64,000 nt of DNA from positions 561,260 through 625,259 of the forward strand of contig CACRXP010000028.1 of assembly GCA_902702965.1 (NCBI GenBank). The letters run 5' to 3'. Position numbers and translations under genes: made by a program. Shown piece by piece: positions 47,739 to 59,700 of the stretch. Position 1 is the first letter of the stretch. Each line of letters opens with the position of its first letter. Under the pieces are notes generated by a model, which worked only from the letters and a program-made list of their open reading frames with translations, had not been told where the DNA came from and did no database searches. The DNA comes from Spirometra erinaceieuropaei. Its lineage: Eukaryota; Platyhelminthes; Cestoda; Diphyllobothriidea; Diphyllobothriidae.

Positions 47739-50700
47739 GTAAGTGGGGTCCCCCTTTTTCCCTCACATGCGTTGGCTTCCTCTACCTTCTTTTAGGCAAT
47801 ACTTTTACGACAGACGGACTTTCTCCTTTCAGAAAACGACGTTCCATCAAAGGCTAAGTCTCCGGTCGAAAAAGCTCTTTCACCCGAGATGCCCTGTAAG
47901 TTTTCAGTGGGCGATTATATCCTCCGCTTCTTGTACACAGATTTTGCATAATTAATAAAGACTAATTCAGTAATGAATTATTGAATCTCGTCGTTTAGGG
48001 ACCCTTTATTTAACCTTTCATCGGCTGTACTCAAGGGTCTACTGAAGGGGTAGTATTTTATACCAATTTCTTTGCGGTAGACCCCAACGGAACGACCAAT
48101 GAGGCGAAGGATGGGTATGAGGATGAGTTCTTCGAGGCTGATGAGGAAGCCGAATCTCTAGGAGAGGAGGAGATGGACACTACTAAGGACGATCCAGGTG
48201 GGCTAGTCACGTGCGCGCACCTTTTAACATTACTTGCTACACCTGCATCATTCTTGCCCACCACGTTTCGCTGTCCATCTCATTCGTTATCCTTTTATTC
48301 GGACAAAAACGCCTCAGATTGGGTTGCCCCCGCTGCCCTGATGAAAGGCAAAACACAGACAGTGGAGTCTGATTCCGACTCGCTCAGCAGCATCAGCAAC
48401 GGTGGTGGTAAGTCCTCTTTGTTTGGAACTACCTCTTCATAAGCACTTGTGTTCAAGATTATGGGATAGTTTGATGCCCGCAATGTCCTCTACCCGCGCC
48501 TTTGTAAACAAAGTCAAGAAACCTGTAGGTATTAGAGTACGAGTTTTAAAATAACCCAAAACTGCGGCCTTTAGAAACCTTCAAAATATTGTCAAACGTT
48601 GTGAGACCTTACTTTTCCACCCAAATGCCTCTATGAGTCGGATTCATCGTACGGCTTTCTATGTAGAATAGTAGCAAGTAACGATGAACAAAATTATACA
48701 CAGACGGGACTGACGTCCATCGACCTATCTTACTTGCAGAGCGGGATACCGGCGTCCCGTTTTACGTTAAATATCCGGTCTCGAGTCCTTGCGGGTGATC
48801 GCAAAGAGACAATCAAAAATCGAGAAGCGTTGTCAACAGTGGCCGACCGGAGTGGTCATATCTAACTTAACTTCCGCTTTTCGACAACGGTTAGAAAAAT
48901 TCGGTGAGCGCAGCACTCGCCATGTATCTGCCGGTTGCTGCTGATGGCGTGTGAGCCGGTGGGCCAACCAGCTAAATTACCCACTGGGACCAAGTTTAAA
49001 CCCTTCTGGCCCGTTGGGCATCGACAGCGAATAATCCATTCCAGTCTTCTTCCTGTTTGTTAGTGCTACTTCTCGAAAGCATATTCCACCTAATTAGTGT
49101 TTTTTTTAACAAGTCCGTCGTCGCTGACTGTGCGAACTTTCAACTGAGAGCTAGATAGCCCTGTTTATGCATTATGAGCGAATCATGTTTCACATGCATC
49201 AGTACTTGCCGGCGTTTAGAGATATCGACACAGGAGTCCATGCCGTCTGTTCGGATTCTCTTAGCCCCAAAATTTCCTTTTTGTTTAACCTGCCCTCTTA
49301 TTTCTTACATAAATTCCAAGGGGGTATGGAGTACCTGGAAGAGATGCTCATACTGATGGATTCACGAGCTGACCATTCCAATTTGACATCCACATGACTT
49401 CCAGCTGTTGTCTGTGGTCCGGCAAAACAGTCCTGAGCTGCAACAGCCTTGTTTGAGAGGTACCATCCGGGGAGTCTACTTGGTATATCTATGCAGAGTC
49501 GATTGGGCTATGTGGGACCAACCATGTTGTGTCATACTTAGACGGGCCACTGTGCTAGGTCAGCCACCGCGTCCAATTGTCCTGAGTTGGTCTTGCCATT
49601 GTAGAGCGCAAGTGCTGGAGAAGAGAGTGCTCGACGCCGCATAAGCTCCCCTCGCTGTACTCGCATTCTCGCACGATTCACCACTTCCTCTAGGGTAGCG
49701 GTGACCGATGTCGCGCTTTTTGGCTTCGGAAACTTTGCACTCCTTCAGCTGGCGTCTAATAAACATCCTAAAGGAAGGTTGCATAGTTCTTACAGAACGC
49801 GTGGGTGGTTCACATCACACTTCTTTGTAGGTTCTGCCTTTTCGACGTGTAGTCCGAGCCGTAGCCAAATTCACACAATAACATGGCCAGGACCATTTCC
49901 TCTGTCATTGTTGACACGGTGCATCGTGCGGGAATCTAGCACTAAGCTACTCGGGCGTGCTCGCACAATAATGAAGCCAATGTCGTCTTAAGTGTGACCA
50001 CTAGGTGTCTCCTATGGTGTCGGGGCAGGTATTCGCAAGGACAAATACACTCATCGCAGGGAACTGGCAAGCCCTTCTCTACTTGAGCAGCAGTCTTCCA
50101 CTGCGTAGTAGCCAAGGGCTCGCTTCGTAGATGCATCACGCTTTTCGCCCTCGCACTCCATTCGCACACAGTGACAAAGATACTCACTGAAACACGCCAC
50201 TCTTCTATTAGATTTTCGTCACAGGATGCAATTTTCTACGTTTCATCGGCATCCAACACTGGAGTGTACACCACAACGGCCGTGACGTTTACAAACGCAC
50301 AACGATGACGCTCAAGTACAATTCTTGGCTACACTTGTTTCTAGCGCTTAAATGAAGCTTTTCCTGCTCATTTGGAGCGATCGCGACAGCATATCGATCG
50401 GTTTTTAATAAGATGGCTGTGGTAAATGTGGGAACCTTTCGCCGTGCATCGTACCTCAATGCTGCGAGAGTCATGATCCGTCCGAGTCTGCCAACCTTTA
50501 CTGAGGGCCGTTATGCTATCTTCCGCTCGTGAGGGTGCCGGATAGCTGACAACCAGACTAATAGGAAGACCCCGTCTTCAAATCATACTCGAGGGAACCA
50601 TTCTCAGCCGATTACGCTTTTAGCTCTCTCACATATCCTTTAATATCAGTCCTATTGTAGGCTCCGTTCATAGTTTATTCTGCTTACAGAATCGTAGCAT

Positions 50701-53700
50701 TCAGTATGAGCATCGTTTTTTTACCGAGTGTGTGGTGGTACGAAATTTAAACAAAAGTTGCGCCTGCTTACCTGAATTAAGAAAATATGATACATGGCTT
50801 CTTGTTTTTTTAATAATCACATAAATACCGTCCTTTTCTGTCAAAAGCACTTGAAGAAGTTCGCTTGTCCACTGCACACAATCTGATTGTAGTGACTAAC
50901 TTGCCGTCTGCAATTTACTTCTAAGGTTTTTAAAGCAACCCCAAATACCCAAGGTCAGCATCTGATTCTTTCAGGAAAGATCGGAAGGCCGAAGAAATTC
51001 AAGTGTTTGTCCTGCCCAAAATCCTTTTTCCCTTCTTTTCCCTTGAAATACCACGGTAGAATAGGGTCCTTCCTGTGCACATTTTTTTCTGCGCAAGTGT
51101 TCCAACTTTACGCATGGTTTCTGAAGTCAACGCTTAAAGGGAAAAGCGTAATTTCGGTTACTGTGTGCCATTCTCGTACTAATCAGGTCAGTCAAGCGCA
51201 CAAGTTCTTCATCGGGATAAATATGTGAACAGTGGTTCATCTCCAAGCAATCGAACGTCCTCTACTGAGTCAGGGTTTTGTCATCAAGGCTTAGTTCTCA
51301 CAGGCATGTTCCATCCTTACGTCCTTGGACAAAGATGTCCAGGTTGAGCTAAATTACTCCGTTCTTTTCCTAACTTCCCTCCCCACGTTTCCTTGCAGGT
51401 GAGGTGACCAATTCGGTTCGAGGAGACAATTCAAAGGAACCGATCGAGCAGCCAACGCCCCAGCATCATGAGGGTACATGGTTTGTGGTCTGCATCGCGT
51501 CTCTTTGTACATTATTGCTTGTACTTCAGAAACGATTTTCGATGTAGTATTGATAATCTTGTAGCATGATCCCAAGATTCTCTTGTCACGCCAGGATGCC
51601 ACCCTTTGAAGTAGCATCTTTCCGGTCGCCTGAATAGACCGCGCTTCATAAAAATGACTATTAAAGCAGTATGCGTTTTTACCACGGATTTTCCATGCCC
51701 TTGTAAACTCAAATATACTTTGTAGAAAACATACACGAAAATATTCATTTTTGCACGCGTTTGAGGAAGGGGTATTTTTCAGTCAAAGAAAGTCTGTAAT
51801 AAGATTTTTGTGACGGGGGAATGTTCATCCACAGAGTATCGTATTTGTTCGTTTATTAGTGCTACTTATGGAGCATGCAGCGTAGTTCGCAATCATTACC
51901 AAATGTTATTTGTCCCATTTGATATCTTTTAGCTTGGAGAAATGGGCGTTTTTCATTACGTGAAAAATATACGGCATGCAGTTTGGAAACTCTAAGCACA
52001 AGTGCAACTTAAGGTCGGTTAGAAATAATTTGGAAATCGGAAATGTGTTTTAAAACCGTGACATACCTTTTATCCAAATTTGAAATTTGAGAAAAACCGC
52101 AATTTACTACCAAATAATCACCAGGAAGATTAACTTTGTGCATGTTTTCTATGAAATGTATTTGAATTCATGTGGACGCCGGAAATAAATTAAAATATTT
52201 ATAGTACTTAAGTGGCCACCTTTGTTTAGTGAGATTTTTACAGAAGGCCGGAATGGGCCACATCCAAAAGTCGGCTTTAGAACGCGACTGACATATCTTT
52301 GGAATATGCTTCACGGTAATCAATATTACAACTCCACCCAATCAATCCTTCCCAGCTAACATTCTGAGAGAACTGTAAACGCACGACCACTCTAAGCAGC
52401 AACCACCACCCCCTCCTTGAGGAAATTCACAATTGCGCTGACCGCTGGAACAAAAAAGTTTCGTTTCCACCAAAGTACCCGGCGAACTAGGACCCACAGG
52501 AATTTCCTCGTTGCACAGTCAGCTGTGCAATATCTCTGTCGGAGGAATCATGCAGCTTAGTTCGATTGACTGGACACTATTACGGCGTCTCCAACTCTCT
52601 GTCTTATATTTGCGAGTGGTCAATGGGAAGGCCTTCGAAAATTAAAATTAATACGAGTTTTATCTGATGTCAACCCTGTGGAAATATTCGGAACTTTCAC
52701 TGACCTCGTGAAGGCCATTGGAACTGTTAACAGTAATGGACCAGGGGATAATGAAGACTATTGGACCTATAAAAAAGACACTAAAAGGATTGGGCGCCCC
52801 AACGGCGGAACTTTAGCGCGCGTTTTCGACGATGGCTTTAACACGGATGCTTTCGCCGTAAGAAAATGGCTGAAACAGGGCTGCGCACTCGCCTTCTGTC
52901 CTCTTTAACCTCAGACAAATTGAACCTCAGCGATGAGTGTTGGGAAAAGATTATAGCCATCAGAATCTCCGTTGGGCCTTCACTTTCACCCGCAGATGCC
53001 CTATTCCAGTGAACGCCTGCTGGCCTATTGCCGATTTCCTTAGTTAGCTCTATCTGTCACTGCCCAACTAGCGTGGCTCCCGCCTTCCCTTAGTTTATAT
53101 TGTTGAGTTTTAATCTCCCGCTTCCAACAACAGTTACCCATGGCCATGCTTGTGAACCCTACAGTGCAAAATTTCACAGGAACTTCAGCCAGCACACTCA
53201 AATAGGGACTTATCACACAGGTTAAGGAAACTTTTTGTCGTGCGTCTGTTCGCGTTGACAGTCCGGTCCATCACGTTCAATGACTACCGATCTGTTGGTT
53301 ACTCCCCCTCCCTCCCTACAGATTCTTGTAGATGATTATTCAGCATACCCTGCATGATCTTCCCTCTCCACCCCTTTTTTTCTGGCCACTTCTCACCCCA
53401 TCCCACCCCTTTCTTGTTTTTGCCTTCCCAGACCAGAAATCCTATGTTTGCCGACAATGCCCGACCACTTTTCCCAACAGATCGGGCTTCCGAGTACACC
53501 TGAAAGCCGTTCACAGAGGTAAGTCTGCCGGCTTTTGTCAGTTATTCTCTACACCTTTTTGCGTTCCGTTGCCTCTATTTTCATGAATTTAGGATTTTCG
53601 GAACGCATTCAGTATTGCCAGGGCTCCTTAAATGCGCTTGTTTTAAAAAACCTTATCTGAATGAGATTGGAATTGTGATTAGCATGAAACACGATTCCAA

Positions 53701-56700
53701 ACTAACGAGCACACGGTAGAATACTAGCTTTTGATTGGGCACTCTTTCGACCAGCTGCATAAAGCCTCCTCCCAAAAACGTCCCTCAAGTTCTGCATTAG
53801 TTTTCCATTAATTTTGATGTTTATGTATGTTCAGTCATATTTTCCCAAAATTTCCTTTTATTATAATTTTACAGGAGATCATATTCTATTTGAGTTTGTA
53901 TAGGGAAAAAAGGAATATTTCTATATGTATGTGATTATAGGAATTCTGTATTCGGAGGATCGCGCAATCCCGTCAATTGTCAGGCTTCTAAGCCATGAAG
54001 TCCGCGAAGCCGTAATGATTCAAAAACCCGTTAGATTTATCAACGTAGGGAGAATCCGCGTGTGATCATTATCTATCTCCCTCTCTCTTCCTCTCTATCC
54101 CCTACCAGTACGGCTGGATATTAGATGGAGCCCTAAGTCCCCGATTCTCATTTGCCGACACGTACTAGTTACTCTGCTGACAAGCACCAGACTTACCCCG
54201 TATGGATAGGGATGTATTGGTGGATTTTTATGAATTTCCCGACATTAGTAAGTCTGACCTTCTGAAGAGCCTCTCCTTGCTAAGTTCGAACTTCAAACTA
54301 AATGTTCCTCTTCCCTTAATTTTTCTGACACAAGTCAACAAACGTTTCCAGTGTCCGCACTGTTCGAAGGCCTTCAGGATCTCCTTCCGTCTCTCCGAGC
54401 ATGTGAAGATGATGCATGAAGGCAAGTAGCCTTCTCTCCCCTCAGTTCGCATTTTTCTTCACTACAGCTAACCCTTTCCCCTCGTTTCTTCATCCTCACC
54501 AGGTGAACGGAAGTACTGCTGCAGGTTTTGTGACGGGAAGTTCTTCGTGAAGTCCCATCTCACTCGTCATGTGAACATCTATCACACAAGTAATCTGTTT
54601 ACTTGCTTTGGATGCCGTCTCTATTCTGTGTGTATTACAACCCTAACACATTGCCGCGATCTCATCCATTGTAGACGGCACTGCTGTTCGTTGTCCCCAA
54701 TGTTACAAAGTCTTCAGGAGTGAGGAGAAGATGAAAGAACACGTGCTGAAAGAACACGCAGGTGATACATAGGACACCTTTTGAATACCCAATATCTCAA
54801 ACAGACCAACTTGATTGTGTCCGTATTTTGAAGCATTGGAACATTTTTGGCTGACTATTAGAAGTAGGGAGACTGGCACAGCAAGAAAACAACCGCTGTG
54901 AAACGAAATCGAACCGCCTTTGCTCGGATTCGTTCTACTCACTAACTCTCGACTGTCGCAGCGCCGCCTGTCGGCTTTGGCAATTAGCCGGTAGTCCCTC
55001 CTTTTTGACTCGCAAGAGGGATATTCTTTAGTGCTAACAGTATTCCTACTGGGGTTGCAGGGCCAGTTTTTTATAGTCGGGAAATTTGTTTTTTGAACAG
55101 TTCACAATTTAACAATCTCAGAAACCTGCGGCAAATTGTTTCCGACGAGACCCTATAAAATCAGGTCATTGTAGTGAATAGGATTTTGTCTTCTTTGCCA
55201 AAATGCGCTACGCTGCAGGAATGAGGTCCTGCTGTGCATGTAGTCAAGAAAACTGATGGTGCCACACACGACCTAGTTCCCACCAGACCGGCGTGATAAT
55301 GCCATAAGGACCACATTAAGGAGCCATTTGGTCTGAGTCTCAATCCTCCAGTCACTGCAAAGTGCTCCTACGGAGACCGAGTTACCCCATTGATCGGCAG
55401 TTTTCCAAGGCATGAATCTAAGCGTCCCGTGGTAGATTCAAGCGCGTCAGACGTAGCATAGTGAGGAATATACAGCTTTGCCGTGGATATGGGTTCCACA
55501 GTGTCGGCCTCACTCTCACTTCCTTCTCCTATGCACCGTTCGATTGTCCGAACCTGTCAGTCAGCTGATGGTAGGGTCGAGCGCAATGGTTGACAAAGGT
55601 GAGCATCCCGTCTGCGCGTGCCACGCACGCGGCCTGGCCCACGCGTCATGTACCAGGCTACACCGAGTGACATGTGTCCAATCTAACTGAGATGCGCGTG
55701 CCCCGACATGCGACGTTTCGCTCGTCATGCCGGCGATGTGAATGCGGATCGCTTGCATAATAGAGGCGCCTGGAGTGTCACGTATGCATGTGCGTGCTGT
55801 GAAGTAAGTTCATGTGAAGCCAGGACTGCGTGTAGTTGTCGGTGGGGCGAGGTGTTGTGACGGGATCTCGTCTGTGATGTTTTGATGAACAGCTTTGTGG
55901 AGGCGCATGTGACCTAATAGGCCCGCCCGATGACCGAATGTCCTGGAGCAGTGTAAGCTGGTGAAGCAGGACCGATGAGCGTATGTCGGGACTCCTAACA
56001 GTGGTTCGCCGGTTTCAGTGCGGCCAGGCCGTTGCATGATGTAAATTTATGGTGGTAGTAAGACCAGGATGGGACTGTGTCCGTGGAGCCGATGATGGGG
56101 GAATTCAAAGTGGTTGTGATAGAGTTGTTTTCGGCTGCAGGACGTGGGCTGGTCGTAGTGACGTCGCAGCAAATCCCTCTGCCATGAATGCGCATATGGT
56201 CGAAATATCCATGTAGCGTCTGAATTTCATACGTACACCCATGTAATCTAAAGCTGTTCGATCCATGGAATTCTAAACAAGCCTCTTCCCGTCTGTTTCT
56301 TTGTTGATATGAACATCTGGACCTAGTTCTGTCAGCCGCATCGAAATAACCGTTCAATGTTTATAACCTGTATTGGGCGCCCATTCACTGGAATTGGTTT
56401 CCCTTCATTTTCGCACTTCCTGTGTGCGGCCGCGGCCTAGGTTAGAACTCGTTTACCTCTGCAACGAACAACGCAGCAGATGCACTGGACCAACGTGGGA
56501 GCTAGATCAGGCAAGGGCATGTAGTAACTAGTTTGAGCAGGGTCGCGCATCCCATAACAAATGTCATCCACGATGAGTGTGTTTGCACGCCTAGGAGTAG
56601 GGCTCACGCCGCGCCACTATCTTGCGTCCGATCCCAGCATCAGATAGCTGACAGGCTCTGGCAGTGAAAAGGTGTGTAGGAGAGGCTAGGATCGACTCTG

Positions 56701-59700
56701 GAGATCCCGCACGTTCCTCACTATAAAGAAATCTGACACTCTTTTAAACTCATGTTGCGCTAGAAGTCGTGGTTTAGAAGGTTGCCTTCTGACTGGATAA
56801 CTCGACCCACTCGAGACGGAGAGTCAGGCCTCAATGTCTCCCGCCGAACGTGGCCTCTATAACATCCCCACTAAGAGTGCATCTGGGCCGTCCACTTCTT
56901 GTTTCCGTGAAAATCTGGCTCACCATGGTAGCACGCGTAAACGGACTGTTTAACCTTGTCAGCCACACGCGTCTCCTATCACTATAAACTAATCTACGCG
57001 CAGGTCAACGTCGTGTGCTCATCCGGTTGACCTCGTAGTTCGCCGCAGTCAAACGGACCAGGCTCGTGGAAAATTTACCAGAGACTTTGAATATGCTTTC
57101 AGATAAAAAGGGTTGTTCATATTGACCCAACTGTGAAAAACTCGGCGCCTCGGTGGGATTCGAACCCACGCAGTAAGAGGAAGGCGGGATTGTTGAATTC
57201 ATTTCGGTTAATACTGCAGACGATCTCAAGATTATTCATGCACAGTATGGGTTTGAATCCCATGTCAGTTTAGATGGAAGCCACGTTCCACTCGAGGTCA
57301 AATCTAGGAGTGTTTATCATTCGTTTGGCCCAGTTACGAGGAATTCGGCGGCCTCTGTAGGATTCGAACCTATGGCAGCAAGGTCAAAACTTGTGTACAG
57401 CTAGCGTCTTAACCACCTGGGCTGCGGGCGCCGGCCGGGAGGCATGGTCATTTTAGCACATCCGGTGTATGCTATGGCTACTTCTCTCGGAATACATATG
57501 CAAAAATTCATCTTGATTAGCCTCCGACAGGAAACTTGCCACATTTTTATCATTTCTCATTTTTATTGTTTCAGTGGTCTCCGCCTTCGCCTGTCGCTAC
57601 TGTGATTCCAGTTTTCAGACCTGGGAAGAATGTATCGAGCACGGGAAGAAAGTCCATCCAGGTTCGTACTTTCTCCATGATGGCCCGTTTTAATTCGTAA
57701 AGCGTCGTGCCTACTTAGTTATTTGCTTCACCTAGGAAGGATCAATGATCAAATTTGCAGGCCTTTCCAGCTCATTGTTCCCCTGGCAATTTTACTATTT
57801 AGACCAGCCCAACGCATCTGCGGACTACAATGATCTACAGTGCAGAGCCTGTGGCAGCGCCTTTGATAGCCTGGGGGACCTTCGGAGGCATGAGAACACC
57901 TGTACCAGAGGTTCGTATTTTTGCGTGCTAACCCTCTGTCGTCCACCACTACTACCACCTTTTTCCGACCATCCTCTGGACTACATGAAGACCACCAGTG
58001 CGTAGGTGGCAAGAGAGTAGGGGAAAGGAGTGGTTTTCCTGGGAGTTTGATTATTGCAAGGATAACCGTCTGGTCATCGGTCCTACGCATTTCTCATTCT
58101 CATCCTGTTCCAGCGGTCAAGCCAATGGAAGATGGCATCAGACACTTTGCGTGTCTGATTCAAATGACCTATACGCAGCAGACTGGCATCCGTGCCAAAT
58201 TTCATTACGCAGGAGTCACCAGGCCCGGCTCCCGATCTCAAGAAATAACTCGCACACAACATATGGGCCACGACTTGTAAGATCATCTGGGGATTGACCT
58301 ACGCGACGTTTACTTTGTGGTAGAAAAAGATTTAGACATCACTTTTTCACATTCTTGTTGACGGCGTTTGGCCGGAATGATTAGGTAGATGATTAGGCGT
58401 AGTGACGGTGGCAACATGTTCTCGCCCCACACGTTCATTTTATTCCGTTGACTTGATATGTTGGCCCTTGCCAGCGAATAGGTCAGTCACTTTCCTGAGG
58501 AAGACACAGCCGTCACCGCCTGCGCATAAATCTGTTTCTAGTGAAGCCGATTTGTTCTACTTGTGCCTCACATATATTTTTCCACTATGTTAAGATGTCA
58601 AATGGAACACAAAATTTCGCAATGATTGTGGAGTACGCGGAGTAGCACTAATAAATGAGCACATAAGATACTCTGTGAATGAACATTCCCTCGTCACAAA
58701 AATCTCTAATTACAGACTTTCTTAGACTGAAAAATGTGCCTTCCTCAAATGAGTACAACAATGAATATTTACGTGCACGTTTTCTATAAAGTATATTTGA
58801 GTATACGGGGGCATGGAAAATCCGTGGTAAGAACGCATGCTACCCTAATAGTCATTTTTGCGGAGTGCGATCTATTCCGGCGACTGGAAAGATGCTTATT
58901 CAAAAGGCGTCATCCTGGCGTGACATGAGTATCTTGGGATTATGCTGTACGATTATTAATATTATAATCCCACCTAGAGTCCTTGAACGATCTCCTGAAA
59001 TGCTAACCGAAGTTCCGAAATGCTTTTCGATTGGTAAGGGTCATTTAAGTGGAAATGAAATATTAATTATCATGTGGCACGATCCCATAATCCCTGAATT
59101 CTTGATGAATGGACCAAGCACCATCTCTTCCTAGTCCCTGACCGAATCAAGCAGACAGTAGGTGAGATATGGAGGCGCCGCTGGTGTGCTCTATGCGGAC
59201 CCCGAACTCACAGGAGTGGGAGGTGCCATAAAGACCATATGTCTTTGAAATGTCCCACGCCGCATGTAAAGTAGTTTACCCATGCCTACCACTGCATCGC
59301 ATCCGCACCCCATCTGGACTGTTGTTTGTCAAGGTGTACCAGGGCTTTTGCTTTTGTGCTTAAGCGCGTACGTTTTTTCAAATTCCCGCTTTGCATCTTT
59401 TTGACATCTTTAGTCTCGCGGGCGATTACGGGCTCCGTGGATCGTTTTTGCTGCAAAGAATGCGGCATGCTTTTCGTTCTCGCCTCGTCCCTGCGCACTC
59501 ATCTTTCGTCTGTTCATGGAAGTGAGTTACTAATTCACCTTTTTGTCCTAGCATGGTTCATCTTGCAGCCGTGTCGCTGGCTTCTTTATAGATTCGTTGC
59601 TTTGCTCTTTCTCCTTATTCACGCCCTCTTTGCTCACGTATGTTCAAATTAAAGGATTTTCTGCCTATCTTTGAGACTGTCAAACGGGCCGTTTAGTGAA

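Larger units (their letters stand above)
54762..57574 (+). other. Intron of the zinc-finger gene, repeat-filled
   Basis: This 2.8-kb intron holds an antisense RTE 3' fragment (55.7-56.36 kb), a repeat 'A' copy (56.68-57.01 kb) and two tRNA-derived SINE pieces (57.11-57.19 and 57.33-57.44 kb). No exon was recognised between 54.8 and 57.5 kb. Confidence 0.6.

Noticed and set aside
55810..56037. C2H2 motif as an additional host finger
   Set aside because: It is on the opposite strand, has lost its first cysteine and fits the C-terminal end of an RTE retrotransposon.
58734..58928. Frame similar to 51,512-51,748, as a conserved protein
   Set aside because: Both lie in copies of the same mariner-type repeat; the shared peptide reflects repeat similarity.
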